A stretch of 64,000 nt of DNA from Parabacteroides sp. FAFU027 (GTDB taxonomy: Bacteria > Bacteroidota > Bacteroidia > Bacteroidales > UBA7332), in NCBI RefSeq assembly GCF_022808675.1, contig NZ_JAKZKV010000008.1, positions 66,711 through 130,710 on the forward strand. The letters are read 5' to 3'. Positions within the stretch are counted from its first letter, which is position 1. Each line of letters opens with the position of its first letter. The position numbers and the translations under genes are program-made. The notes beneath the pieces are model-generated. The model was not told the DNA's origin. It was given only the letters and a program-made list of their open reading frames with translations, and searched no databases. Of this stretch, positions 49,027-57,895 are shown piece by piece.

Positions 49027-49380
49027 TCATTCTCCCATCTTATAAATTCGCTCCATCAATTGCCATTTCTGGTCAGCAGAAGCGTCGGCAGAAGCGTCCT
49101 GAAACTGTGACATGTGCGCTTCCCATTCGCTTTGTCGAGGCTTTGTAGCAAGTTCAGCCATCGCCTTGTCATGATCAAAATCCGCTACGGTATCCATTAT
49201 CATGAATAGCTTTGTGCCGATCAGATATATCTCCATATCAAGAATACCCACATCTTTCATCCCCTGCGTTATTTCGGGCCATGCAGCACCTTTTGCATGA
49301 GCTTTTTTATAAGCTTCGATTAAGGCTGGGTCGTTGCGCAACTCCATGGTTTTGCAAAATCTTAGAATCGGTAAATGCAT
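49027..49380 (-). CDS. rhaM: L-rhamnose mutarotase family protein (cytoplasmic)
   Basis: 117 residues and no signal peptide, the only complete gene in the window whose product looks cytoplasmic. It matches the L-rhamnose mutarotase (DUF718) fold: EAYKKAH with Tyr24 and His28 corresponds to the catalytic Tyr/His pair of E. coli RhaM, and RQSEWEAHMSQF supplies the conserved Trp. The family interconverts alpha and beta anomers of L-rhamnose. Here it sits between an alpha-fucosidase and an alpha-xylosidase, and no rhamnosidase is seen in the window, so L-fucose (another 6-deoxy-L-sugar) or another released pyranose may be the substrate; that is inference. Short gaps of 35 and 92 bp on either side fit co-transcription. 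rhaM is a family name only; the substrate is not established. Confidence 0.8.
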   Translation of the reverse strand: MHLPILRFCKTMELRNDPALIEAYKKAHAKGAAWPEITQGMKDVGILDMEIYLIGTKLFMIMDTVADFDHDKAMAELATKPRQSEWEAHMSQFQDASADASADQKWQLMERIYKMGE

Positions 49381-49415
49381 ATACTTTTCGTTTATAAATT
49401 ATTATACGATTGATT

Positions 49416-51842
49416 TCATTTTTCAAAATTCACAACGAGTTTATTGCCATTGTATTTAACTACCTGATTAGGCGTAGCCGATAACTCAGCACCAATACCA
49501 CGATCAGTACCAACTACAACTATATTAAACTTCCGATTTTCAAGCATACCTGGAAATTGACCACTTCGTTTGTCTATTGTAAGCGTTTTGTGTTTATCGT
49601 TCCATGAAAAATGAATGGTAGAATAAATTCCCTTTTCGTAGTTGTAATTATCGTTCTCATCTTCGTAGAGCGTAAATTCACCGTCAGCTCCCCTGTAAAT
49701 GCGGATTTCAAGATTGCCCCATTTCTTTTCAGTAGCGTATTGAACTTTTGGCCCGATAGGCAGTATGGAACCGGCTTTTACATATAATGGGATAATGTCT
49801 AAAGGAACTTCTTTTTGAACGGTCTGGCCACCATTTACTTTTTCACCTGTCCAGAAGTCGTACCAATCCGCTCCCTTCGGCAAGTAAACGGTCTTTGTTT
49901 TTACCGAACTGTAATCTTCTACCTTGACAGAATCATTTCCCTGCAACTGATTTTTCCAATACATTGGTTGTGTAACCGGGCTAACCAGCAAGGATTTACC
50001 AAACATAAATTCATCGTTGAGATTTATCGCCTGTTTGTCGGAAGCAAAATCCATCACTAGCGCACGCATCATGCTCGACTGGTTGGCCGTAACCTGCCAC
50101 GATGCAGAATATATGTAAGGCAATAAGCTATATCTGAGGTTGATATATTTTTCGATCGCATCGTAAGTAGGGTTGCCTTTCTTGCCAAACTGGTAAAGTT
50201 CGCGTGGATACCCTTCGCCATGCGAACGCATCATCGGACAAAAGGTTCCAAACTCCATCCAACGTACATGTAACTCTCTGTAATCAGGGTTTTCGAGGGG
50301 ATTTTTGTATTTCCACAAAAAGAATCCGCCAATATCCGAGTTCCAGTTGGGTATAGCTGAAAGTGAGAAATTAAGACCTGTCGAGATCTGATTTTTCAAG
50401 GTTTCCCACGATGCGGTAATATCTCCCGACCAGGTATTGGCTCCATAGCGTTGCTGACCTGCAAATGCAGAACGGGTAAGAATAAAGACCCGTTTATCGG
50501 AAGAAACCTCACGTTGATGCTGATAAACCCCACCGACCGACATCAACGGATATGCATTCCGCACTTTCCTGAAACTGCCCAGGTAGGTCTTTGTGTCAAA
50601 ATCGGCAGGCGTTTCATCCAAATGATCCGGCTCAGACGAATCCATCCACCAGCCATCCATGCCCAATTTGAAGATGCCATTATTCAGATATTTCCAGTAT
50701 AAATCACGTGCTTTCGGATTGTACGCATCATAAACCTTAACGCCGGAAGGATAATCCTTATTAACCGGGAATTTTTCGGATCCGGATTCAGGCCAGGTCT
50801 TGAAATTAAACAAGGCATTCATTTTCTCTAATTCACTGAATTCCTTTGTCTTTGGTCCGAATGAGCTCCAAATGGAGATAATCATGTGAGCATTAAGTCC
50901 ATGCACATCATTCACCATCTTCTGAGGATCATCAAAGCCCGGATTGAGGAACTCCATGGCATTCCACAAGTAATTGTTCCCCCAATACTGCCAGTCCTGA
51001 ATAATTCCATCCAAAGGCACATTCAGTTCGCGGAATTTTTTCACCACACCTACCAACTCATCCTGGGTTTTATAACGTTCGCGGCTTTGCCAGAATCCGT
51101 ACGTCCACAACGGGAACATCGGAGCCTGCCCGGTAAGGTTGCGCATACAGGCTATCACACCATCGGCATTGCCTCCGCTCATAAAATAATAGTCTATACA
51201 ATCTCCGACTTCAGATTTAAAAGTCGTCAGTTCTTGATTATCATTAAAATAAGTGGACGAATAATTATCCCAAAACAGGCCATAGCCCTTAACGGATTGA
51301 AAAAACGGGATATAGTCATCGAGATTGCCCTGAACCATTTTAAGACTTACGTTGCGTTTCGACATCTTGCCTTGGTGCTGCTGCCCCAACCCGTAGATGC
51401 ATTCGTCTTTGTCTAATTCGAAAGATTGAGATACAGTGAATGATTTTTCTCCTGCATCGTTGATTTCAGCAAATGAAGTACTGCCTGCTTTTTCTTTTAG
51501 CAATGGAAGCTGATTTCCTGAAGAAAAACCAACCTGGCCACTGTGCAGATCAATCGCAACGCTCAACGCTTTGCTTTTCAATAATAAATTATCACCAACT
51601 TTTTTGGTGATAAAAGAAACTTTCTCCGGAGATTTCACTACCGAAAGGCTTTGCTTTGCACACACACTTCCTTTGGGGTATTTCACAACCCTTACAATAG
51701 AGGGTGTGTAAAACTGGATTTCGACAGTTAAATCGTTAATTCCCGCTTTCACTCCTGTACTTGTCACGCTGTAAGACTGCGCATTTGCAGCACTTGTTAA
51801 AAGCAAAAACAACATGACAATTTTAAACACGCGTTTTTTCAT
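49416..51842 (-). CDS. GH31 alpha-xylosidase/glucosidase without PA14
   Basis: About 808 residues from MKKRVFKIVM; signal peptide ending SAANAQ. N-terminal beta-sandwich (YGLGQQHQGK), then the barrel with FWQSRERYKTQDEL, nucleophile Asp401 in GWWMDSSEP and acid/base Asp in WSGDITASW. C-terminal beta-domains are followed by KLVVNFEK. Same overall pattern as the GH31 at 8045 but without the PA14 insertion, so subsites for longer oligosaccharides may differ. The FWQSRERY motif is shared by both and is common among alpha-xylosidases. Periplasmic. It lies 2 bp from the end of the type-B carboxylesterase gene. Confidence 0.9.
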   Translation of the reverse strand: MKKRVFKIVMLFLLLTSAANAQSYSVTSTGVKAGINDLTVEIQFYTPSIVRVVKYPKGSVCAKQSLSVVKSPEKVSFITKKVGDNLLLKSKALSVAIDLHSGQVGFSSGNQLPLLKEKAGSTSFAEINDAGEKSFTVSQSFELDKDECIYGLGQQHQGKMSKRNVSLKMVQGNLDDYIPFFQSVKGYGLFWDNYSSTYFNDNQELTTFKSEVGDCIDYYFMSGGNADGVIACMRNLTGQAPMFPLWTYGFWQSRERYKTQDELVGVVKKFRELNVPLDGIIQDWQYWGNNYLWNAMEFLNPGFDDPQKMVNDVHGLNAHMIISIWSSFGPKTKEFSELEKMNALFNFKTWPESGSEKFPVNKDYPSGVKVYDAYNPKARDLYWKYLNNGIFKLGMDGWWMDSSEPDHLDETPADFDTKTYLGSFRKVRNAYPLMSVGGVYQHQREVSSDKRVFILTRSAFAGQQRYGANTWSGDITASWETLKNQISTGLNFSLSAIPNWNSDIGGFFLWKYKNPLENPDYRELHVRWMEFGTFCPMMRSHGEGYPRELYQFGKKGNPTYDAIEKYINLRYSLLPYIYSASWQVTANQSSMMRALVMDFASDKQAINLNDEFMFGKSLLVSPVTQPMYWKNQLQGNDSVKVEDYSSVKTKTVYLPKGADWYDFWTGEKVNGGQTVQKEVPLDIIPLYVKAGSILPIGPKVQYATEKKWGNLEIRIYRGADGEFTLYEDENDNYNYEKGIYSTIHFSWNDKHKTLTIDKRSGQFPGMLENRKFNIVVVGTDRGIGAELSATPNQVVKYNGNKLVVNFEK

Positions 51843-51856
51843 TTGACCTATCAAAT

Positions 51857-53416
51857 TTATTTTGTTTCACTACTACCTATTTTCCATTTAAAATATCTAT
51901 CCAGCACCTCAAGTGGTGCTTCATCGGGTACTGCTCCTAAGTGTGGAGTATCTTCAAAATACATTACCATTGGACTATTACGGTTAAATGGAGTCCATTG
52001 AGGCAAAGTACCTCCATTGGGATTTCCAGATTTCACAAAATTTATCCAGTAGTTACCCATAGCCTCTGAAATGACTAAGTCCGATTTGGAAGTATTGGGA
52101 TCAGAAGCGTTCAAATGCTGAAAAACATACGAAACATCCTGCGCGTGAGGCGATCCATGACCATATTCAGGTGAAGTTTCGGGGTAATCGGGGTGTTGAT
52201 CGAAGAAATAATAATACACCTTCGATTTGCCGGTTTGCGATTGCAATTTCGCCCAACTCCAGTTATGCCACCCAAAAGCCGCATCGCGCGACAGGTTACG
52301 TGCTGAACGAAGCACCGAATTTTCGCCCACAGGATATGCCTTGAGCAAGTCGTCGGCAAATTTCCCATAGCGTTTCTTCACCGCATCAATACATTCCTGA
52401 GGCGTTTTTCCGGGCGAAAAGCTCAGCCCTTCATCCGAATTGTACCCAATCAGCACCGGCACATCGTTGTATTTTCCCTGATCGTATAATTTATATTGTA
52501 CATCGGGAATCACGTAGCCATCTATCACAGGCCACGAGCTGCCTGCTCCCCAACCCATCGGCAGTTTGTCGGCGGGCATTTTCCGAAGTTCTTCGATAGA
52601 AGCAGCACCTGCATTTTGAGCGTACTTAACACCTTCTTCGGTTGCAAACGACAACAACTTCATATTTTCTCCAGGATAAAACTCAGTGCCAATGGGACCA
52701 AACGAAGCACCGCTTTGCGAAATCGCCCCACGGAAAAGGCCTTTTGCCAATGGGGAAGCACATAGCATACTGACTGAAAGTCCGCCTGCCGATTCACCAA
52801 AAATGGTTACTTTGCGTGGGTCGCCGCCAAATTTTGCTATGTTTTTCTGTATCCATTTTAATGCAGCAACCTGATCCAGCAAGCCGTAATTTCCCGAAAC
52901 ATGATTCGAGTTTTCGGCATTGAGCGATGGATGCGCCAAAAAGCCCAAAGGCCCAACTCGATAGGCAATACTTACAAAAACGACGCCCTTTTTAGCCAAT
53001 TCGCTTCCTTCGTACCAGTAATCGGCAGTAGAGCCGGAGCTGAATCCACCTCCGTAAATCCACAACATGACAGGCAGCGATTCCGATTTTGATTTTACCG
53101 GTGTCCACACATTCAGGTACAAACAATCTTCGCTTTTACCTCCGGCGGGATTTCCGGTCTGCATAGGCGCGGGTGCAAAATGTTCGGCTGATTTTACGCC
53201 TTTCCAACCGACGACAGGCTGCGGCGCTTTCCAGCGCAACTGACCTACAGGAGGTGCAGCAAACGGAACTCCCCGGAATATCGTCAAATCATTTTCATGA
53301 ACTCCCTTCACCCATCCGCCTTCTACCTTCACTTGTAAAGGAATTTGAGCATAAGCTACAATATTGGCAAATACCAATAGGAATAGCACAATTATGTTAA
53401 ACCTATGTGTAGTCAT
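51857..53416 (-). CDS. Type-B carboxylesterase
   Basis: 519 residues with a signal peptide ending IVAYAQ. A classic carboxylesterase type B/CE10-like domain: FRGVPFAAPPVG, EDCLYLNVW, oxyanion GGGF, nucleophile Ser209 in FGESAGG, Glu in NSDEG and His in GHGSPHAQDV. Natural substrates of this family are broad, so it may deacetylate oligosaccharides or act on other plant esters (aryl or aliphatic). It begins 2 bp after the GH3 stop and ends 14 bp before the GH31 start region, so it is embedded in the operon. This is one of six esterases in the window. Confidence 0.88.
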   Translation of the reverse strand: MTTHRFNIIVLFLLVFANIVAYAQIPLQVKVEGGWVKGVHENDLTIFRGVPFAAPPVGQLRWKAPQPVVGWKGVKSAEHFAPAPMQTGNPAGGKSEDCLYLNVWTPVKSKSESLPVMLWIYGGGFSSGSTADYWYEGSELAKKGVVFVSIAYRVGPLGFLAHPSLNAENSNHVSGNYGLLDQVAALKWIQKNIAKFGGDPRKVTIFGESAGGLSVSMLCASPLAKGLFRGAISQSGASFGPIGTEFYPGENMKLLSFATEEGVKYAQNAGAASIEELRKMPADKLPMGWGAGSSWPVIDGYVIPDVQYKLYDQGKYNDVPVLIGYNSDEGLSFSPGKTPQECIDAVKKRYGKFADDLLKAYPVGENSVLRSARNLSRDAAFGWHNWSWAKLQSQTGKSKVYYYFFDQHPDYPETSPEYGHGSPHAQDVSYVFQHLNASDPNTSKSDLVISEAMGNYWINFVKSGNPNGGTLPQWTPFNRNSPMVMYFEDTPHLGAVPDEAPLEVLDRYFKWKIGSSETK

Positions 53417-53418
53417 TA

Positions 53419-56016
53419 TTATTTGATTATGGTTACGTTCATTTTCTTCAAATCTTTCAACGAAGAACTTTTCCCGTATAAGATTTCGTATTCGCCCGGA
53501 GTGACCATCATTTTACGTTGGCTCCAGTCAAAAAATTCGAAAGAAGAAGGATTTAATTCTATGCAAACCTGCGCAGTTTTACCTGCGGGAATTTCCACAC
53601 GTTTATATCCACGCAGGGTTTTCAACGGACCTTCAATGTCGTTCACTTTACGCACATACACCTGCACTATTTCAACACCGGAACGTTTGCCAGAATTCGT
53701 CACAGGAACGGTCAACTGAACTGATTCATCCGATTTTATTGTTGTCTTGCTCAATTTAGCCTCCGCAATTTTGAACGTGGTATAGCTTAACCCATATCCA
53801 AAGGGGAAAAGCGCATCGTCAGTGAAACGGTAGGTACGACCTTTCATCGAGTAATCTTCAAAATCGCCCAGTTTGTCTGAATTTTCATAGAAAGTAACCG
53901 GCAGTTTTCCCGATGGGTTGTAATCGCCAAACAAGACATCGGCTACAGCCTGTCCACCGGATTGGCCACCATACCAGGATTGAAGAATGGCATTGCAACT
54001 CTCGGTTTCAGGTGTCAAAGCTATCGCCGAACCTGAGCAGCTAACGAATACGATTTTCTTGCCTGCTTTTTTCAAAACCTGCAAACATTTGCGTTGCGAT
54101 TCAGGAAGTTCGATATTGGTTCGGTCACCTCCTTTAAAGCCATTAAATTCAACCGGCATTTCCTCTCCTTCTACTTTTGGAGAAATACCACCCACAAAAA
54201 TTACCTCGTCAATTCCCTTCAGTTTTTGAATTAATGCGTTATAATCAACGGGAATTTCCCTGCCTATATTCAATTTCAGGCTGGCATCCATATCTTTGTA
54301 TATAGCCGAATATCCGACCTCAATTTTATATTCTTTTCCCTTTTCTACTTTAAACGGAAGCCTGATAGGCGCAATTTGCCACACCTCTTTATTAAACAAA
54401 GTGTCATTATTGACAATCACATGGCATTTCCCTGCAAATTCCAGCCTTATTACTAATTCTTCGGATTTGTCAGACTGATAAACGGTTTGATATTTCCCGG
54501 AAAAGTTTCTGAGATTGACCCCGCGACCAAACCGGTTCTGACCGGCAGTTGTCAATTGTATCGGGCTTGTAAGCTGTTCGACAGCCACAGCTTCGCCCTT
54601 GAACTCTTTGTTGTTCCAATAAGTTGACTTCACACCTGTTTTTCCTTCGAACAAACAGTTATCGAAAAGACTTTGGGTGATTTTATTTTCAATCAAATCA
54701 CAACCCCTATCGTACAATATTTTATCAGCCTGAAGTTTTGATTTAACGCCATCGAGAATGGTGGTGATACTGGAAGGAAAACCATTATAGTTGCCCAATA
54801 ACATGGGTTTGTCATCGGCATTAGGGCCAATCACAGCTATTTTCTTTACCGATTTGGATAAAGGAAGGATGTTGTTTTTATTTTGGAGCAAAACCATTGA
54901 TTCCTGTGCCATTCTGAGCGCAATATCTTTGTGTTGCTGGCAATCTACAACAGACATCGGAATTCTTGACCACGGAACGATAGAATCATTGTCCATTTCG
55001 CCCAAATCAAAACGCCCTGCTAAAACCCGGGTAAGACTCTTGTCGATTTCCTTTTCGTCAATTAATCCCTTATCTATCGACTGAGGCAACTTTTTGAATG
55101 CATATCCCCAGCCACACTCTACATCAGTTCCTGATAAAACGGCTTTAGAAGCGGCATGAAAGTCATTAGAGGAAACTTTGTGTGTGCTGTAAAAATCGGT
55201 AATCGCACCACAATCGGAAACAACCAGATATTTGAACCCCCAATCATCCCGAAGAATTTTTTGTAATAAGCGGGTGCTTCCACAGCAAGGTTCATCATCT
55301 ATGCGTTGATAGGCACACATAACTTCACGCACATCAGCTTCCTGTACCAATGCCTTGAAAGCAGGAAGGTAGGTTTCCCACAAATCGCGTGGATTTACAT
55401 TATTGACATTTAAAGTATGTCGGCTCCATTCGGGGCCCGAATGAACAGCAAAATGCTTAGCGCATGCCAGTAGTTTTTTGTATTTTGAATCAGCAGGACC
55501 TTGCAACCCTTTAACAACGGCAACTCCGATTCGGGAAGTCAGGTAGGGGTCTTCACCATACGTCTCCTGACCGCGACCCCAACGAGGATCACGAAAAATG
55601 TTTATATTGGGAGTCCAAACCGACAAGCTTTGGAATTTGCCGTTTTCCAATCCTTTTCTACGCGCTTCGTGGTATTTGGCTCTGAATTCGTCGGAAACTG
55701 CGGTAAAAGCATCAAAAACAAGTTTTTCATCAAATGAAGCAGCCATTCCGATTGATTGCGGAAGAACGGTTACATTATATCCATGTTGTATGCCATGCAA
55801 GGCTTCACTCCACCAATTGAACTTTTTGATCCCTAAACGCGGAATTGCATCTGATTCGTCACACATCAATGCTGCCTTTTCTTGCAAAGTCAGGCGGGAT
55901 ATCAAATCTTTAGCACGCTCTTCAGAGCTAAGTTCTGGATGCTGGTAAGGCAACTGTTGCGCGCAAATTGCCACAGAAGAAAAAATAATGGAAAGAAGTA
56001 CGACTGATTTTTTCAT
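53419..56016 (-). CDS. GH3 beta-xylosidase/glucosidase with PA14-like insertion
   Basis: 865 residues, signal peptide ending AICAQ. The N-terminal part resembles plant-type xylosidases (NWWSEALHGIQHG, RDPRWGRGQETYGEDP). Nucleophile Asp268 in VVSDCGAI. The (alpha/beta)6 domain is interrupted by a PA14-like sandwich (about 425-570, YWNNKEFKG, FAGKCHVIVNNDTLF). A C-terminal fibronectin-III-like domain contains FPFGYGLSYTTF and ends in MNVTIIK. SDCG rather than SDWGG, and the WWSEALHG motif, point to beta-xylosidase or alpha-arabinofuranosidase specificity, distinguishing it from the beta-glucosidase-like GH3 at 4643. No sorting tail. Separated from the GH29 gene upstream by a terminator, so it probably starts a new transcript. 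Confidence 0.9.
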   Translation of the reverse strand: MKKSVVLLSIIFSSVAICAQQLPYQHPELSSEERAKDLISRLTLQEKAALMCDESDAIPRLGIKKFNWWSEALHGIQHGYNVTVLPQSIGMAASFDEKLVFDAFTAVSDEFRAKYHEARRKGLENGKFQSLSVWTPNINIFRDPRWGRGQETYGEDPYLTSRIGVAVVKGLQGPADSKYKKLLACAKHFAVHSGPEWSRHTLNVNNVNPRDLWETYLPAFKALVQEADVREVMCAYQRIDDEPCCGSTRLLQKILRDDWGFKYLVVSDCGAITDFYSTHKVSSNDFHAASKAVLSGTDVECGWGYAFKKLPQSIDKGLIDEKEIDKSLTRVLAGRFDLGEMDNDSIVPWSRIPMSVVDCQQHKDIALRMAQESMVLLQNKNNILPLSKSVKKIAVIGPNADDKPMLLGNYNGFPSSITTILDGVKSKLQADKILYDRGCDLIENKITQSLFDNCLFEGKTGVKSTYWNNKEFKGEAVAVEQLTSPIQLTTAGQNRFGRGVNLRNFSGKYQTVYQSDKSEELVIRLEFAGKCHVIVNNDTLFNKEVWQIAPIRLPFKVEKGKEYKIEVGYSAIYKDMDASLKLNIGREIPVDYNALIQKLKGIDEVIFVGGISPKVEGEEMPVEFNGFKGGDRTNIELPESQRKCLQVLKKAGKKIVFVSCSGSAIALTPETESCNAILQSWYGGQSGGQAVADVLFGDYNPSGKLPVTFYENSDKLGDFEDYSMKGRTYRFTDDALFPFGYGLSYTTFKIAEAKLSKTTIKSDESVQLTVPVTNSGKRSGVEIVQVYVRKVNDIEGPLKTLRGYKRVEIPAGKTAQVCIELNPSSFEFFDWSQRKMMVTPGEYEILYGKSSSLKDLKKMNVTIIK

Positions 56017-56066
56017 TTTATATACTCACTTGACGTGAATTGTTCGACTACAGATTAACAAATAAA

Positions 56067-56107
56067 GAGAATGGCCTGAACGGGTAACGACCGAACAGAC
56101 CATTCTC
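56067..56107 (-). terminator. Hairpin terminator after GH29 short copy 2
   Basis: GAGAATGG (56067-56074) pairs with CCATTCTC (56100-56107), with imperfect continuation of the stem inward. The minus strand continues TTTATTTGTTAATC. It lies about 27 bp past the stop at 56134. Confidence 0.75.
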
Positions 56108-56133
56108 AACTTCCCTTCACAAAAAAACAGCAT

Positions 56134-57768
56134 TTATTCGTTACGCAGGGGCTCTTTTTGTATCACAAATACTACCGAAATATCATTTGGAATAAATTCA
56201 GGCTTTTGAATAACCAACGAATCGGCATTTTGCTTCCAGACGAGTTTTTCACTACTACCAAGAAGTCTGATGCTTTTAATTCTCTCTTTTAGTTTATTCT
56301 TACCTAACAATTTCATACACACATCATCGGTGGGGACACCCAATAATGAAGCATAGAGAACATTTTTTTTCTGGTTGTAACGTATATCTTTTGCGGTTAA
56401 AATGACTTTCCCCTCGTTAAAGCCCTGCTCTTTCATCGGGTTTATAGCCTCCACAGCCGGCCCTTCGCCAAACACTTTCCACGGACGGGTATCAAAGATA
56501 CTCTCACTGTTGATCTTCATCCATTTGGCAATTCCTTCCAAAACAGCAACTTCTCTGTCATCTATCGTTCCATCGCCGCGAACCGGAATATTCAGCAACA
56601 GGTTTCCATTCTTGCTCACAATATCAATCAGTGTACGAATAACGGTGGCTGCCGATTTGTAACTATTATCATTGTAACGACCGCGATTGTAGTGCCAGTC
56701 GCCTATACAGGTACAAGTTTGCCAGGCCAATTCCTGACCTTTATCAGGCGCACCGCGTTCTACATCCCACACCATACATTTTTTTTGCTCTTCGCTAAGG
56801 ATTTTCCCAAACAATACAGCTTCCAATTTACCGTGGTGGGTGGCCATATTGTGGTTGTAATAGTGTGCTGCTATTTTCAGACCTGCATCGCTTACCGGGT
56901 AGAGCGGCAACGCTGTATCGTCAAAATAGACCAAATCAGGATTGTATTTGTTAATCAAATCCATGGTGCGGTTGTAGAACTTATCGCAGTATTCCTGCGA
57001 AGGTGGAGTTACCCATTTTTGCCATTCCCAGCCCCAACCTTTACTTAACGCATGGTTTTGCGCATAAAGCTCCTGCGGATCCAATCCTTCCCACCAGGTT
57101 CCTTTTCCATCGGCCTTGGTCAATTTCCCATCGTAAGGTACACCTTTGTACACCCCGGAAGTATCTGCACCCTGAGCGGGTTCGTAGAATGTCCAGGCAT
57201 GTGAAGCATGTACGCTTATACCGAAAGGAAGTTTATATTTCCGGGCTGCATTTGCCCAGCCGGTCATAATGTCTTTTTGCGGGCCTACCCGTACCGAGTT
57301 CCATTCCTGGTATTTACTGTCCCACAAATCAAGATTATCATGATGATTGGCCATTGCAAAAAAGTATTGCGCACCTGTTTCCTTATACAATTTCACCAAT
57401 TTTTCCGGATTCCAGTTTTCAGCTTTCCATTCATGAATAATATCCTTGAACCCGAATTTTGATGGATGACCATAATGCTCCAGGTGATAATTGCCGTGCC
57501 AATCATTTTGACCATACATTCCCCGTGCATACCAATCTCCATGTTCGGCCTGACACTGTGGTCCCCAATGTGCCCAAATGCCGAATTTTGCATTTCGATA
57601 CCATTCTGGTACTTTGTATTTACTGAGCGATTGCCAGGTTGGTTCATACTGTCCTGATTGAACAGGCTCTAGATTTGTATTGACAATCACCTGATTGTTT
57701 TCCTGAGCTAAAAGAGTTTGTGATAGCAAGAAAAACGCGATTAGGGAAGATAAGATTAGCTGTTTCAT
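56134..57768 (-). CDS. GH29 alpha-L-fucosidase, short form copy 2
   Basis: 544 residues, signal peptide ending TLLAQ. Motifs: VPEWYRNAKFGIWAHWGPQ, MANHHDNLDLW, nucleophile Asp283 in VYFDDTALPLYP. Same architecture as the gene at 47294, over nearly the full length, with local differences near residues 180-265 (for example YEPAQGADTSGVYKG and a shorter WGWEWQKW loop). That loop lies near the active site entrance in the GH29 barrel, so the copies may prefer different aglycones (inference). Periplasmic. Flanked by terminators on both sides, so probably expressed alone. Confidence 0.92.
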   Translation of the reverse strand: MKQLILSSLIAFFLLSQTLLAQENNQVIVNTNLEPVQSGQYEPTWQSLSKYKVPEWYRNAKFGIWAHWGPQCQAEHGDWYARGMYGQNDWHGNYHLEHYGHPSKFGFKDIIHEWKAENWNPEKLVKLYKETGAQYFFAMANHHDNLDLWDSKYQEWNSVRVGPQKDIMTGWANAARKYKLPFGISVHASHAWTFYEPAQGADTSGVYKGVPYDGKLTKADGKGTWWEGLDPQELYAQNHALSKGWGWEWQKWVTPPSQEYCDKFYNRTMDLINKYNPDLVYFDDTALPLYPVSDAGLKIAAHYYNHNMATHHGKLEAVLFGKILSEEQKKCMVWDVERGAPDKGQELAWQTCTCIGDWHYNRGRYNDNSYKSAATVIRTLIDIVSKNGNLLLNIPVRGDGTIDDREVAVLEGIAKWMKINSESIFDTRPWKVFGEGPAVEAINPMKEQGFNEGKVILTAKDIRYNQKKNVLYASLLGVPTDDVCMKLLGKNKLKERIKSIRLLGSSEKLVWKQNADSLVIQKPEFIPNDISVVFVIQKEPLRNE

Positions 57769-57810
57769 AAAGATTTTTTAGTCGTTTGTACATTTTGAAA
57801 TCTAAAACTA

Positions 57811-57840
57811 AAAAAGAGGGTGTCTGTACACCCTCTTTTT
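57811..57840 (-). terminator. Perfect bidirectional hairpin terminator
   Basis: Arms AAAAAGAGGGTGT (57811-57823) and ACACCCTCTTTTT (57828-57840) are perfect 13-bp complements around a 4-nt loop, with A- and T-runs at the outer ends. Typical bidirectional intrinsic terminator, about 55 bp past the stop at 57896. Confidence 0.9.
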
Positions 57841-57895
57841 TATGAATAAACTTAAGGCCAGTCACACAATAATGGAACTTTCTCTCTGTTTAAAA

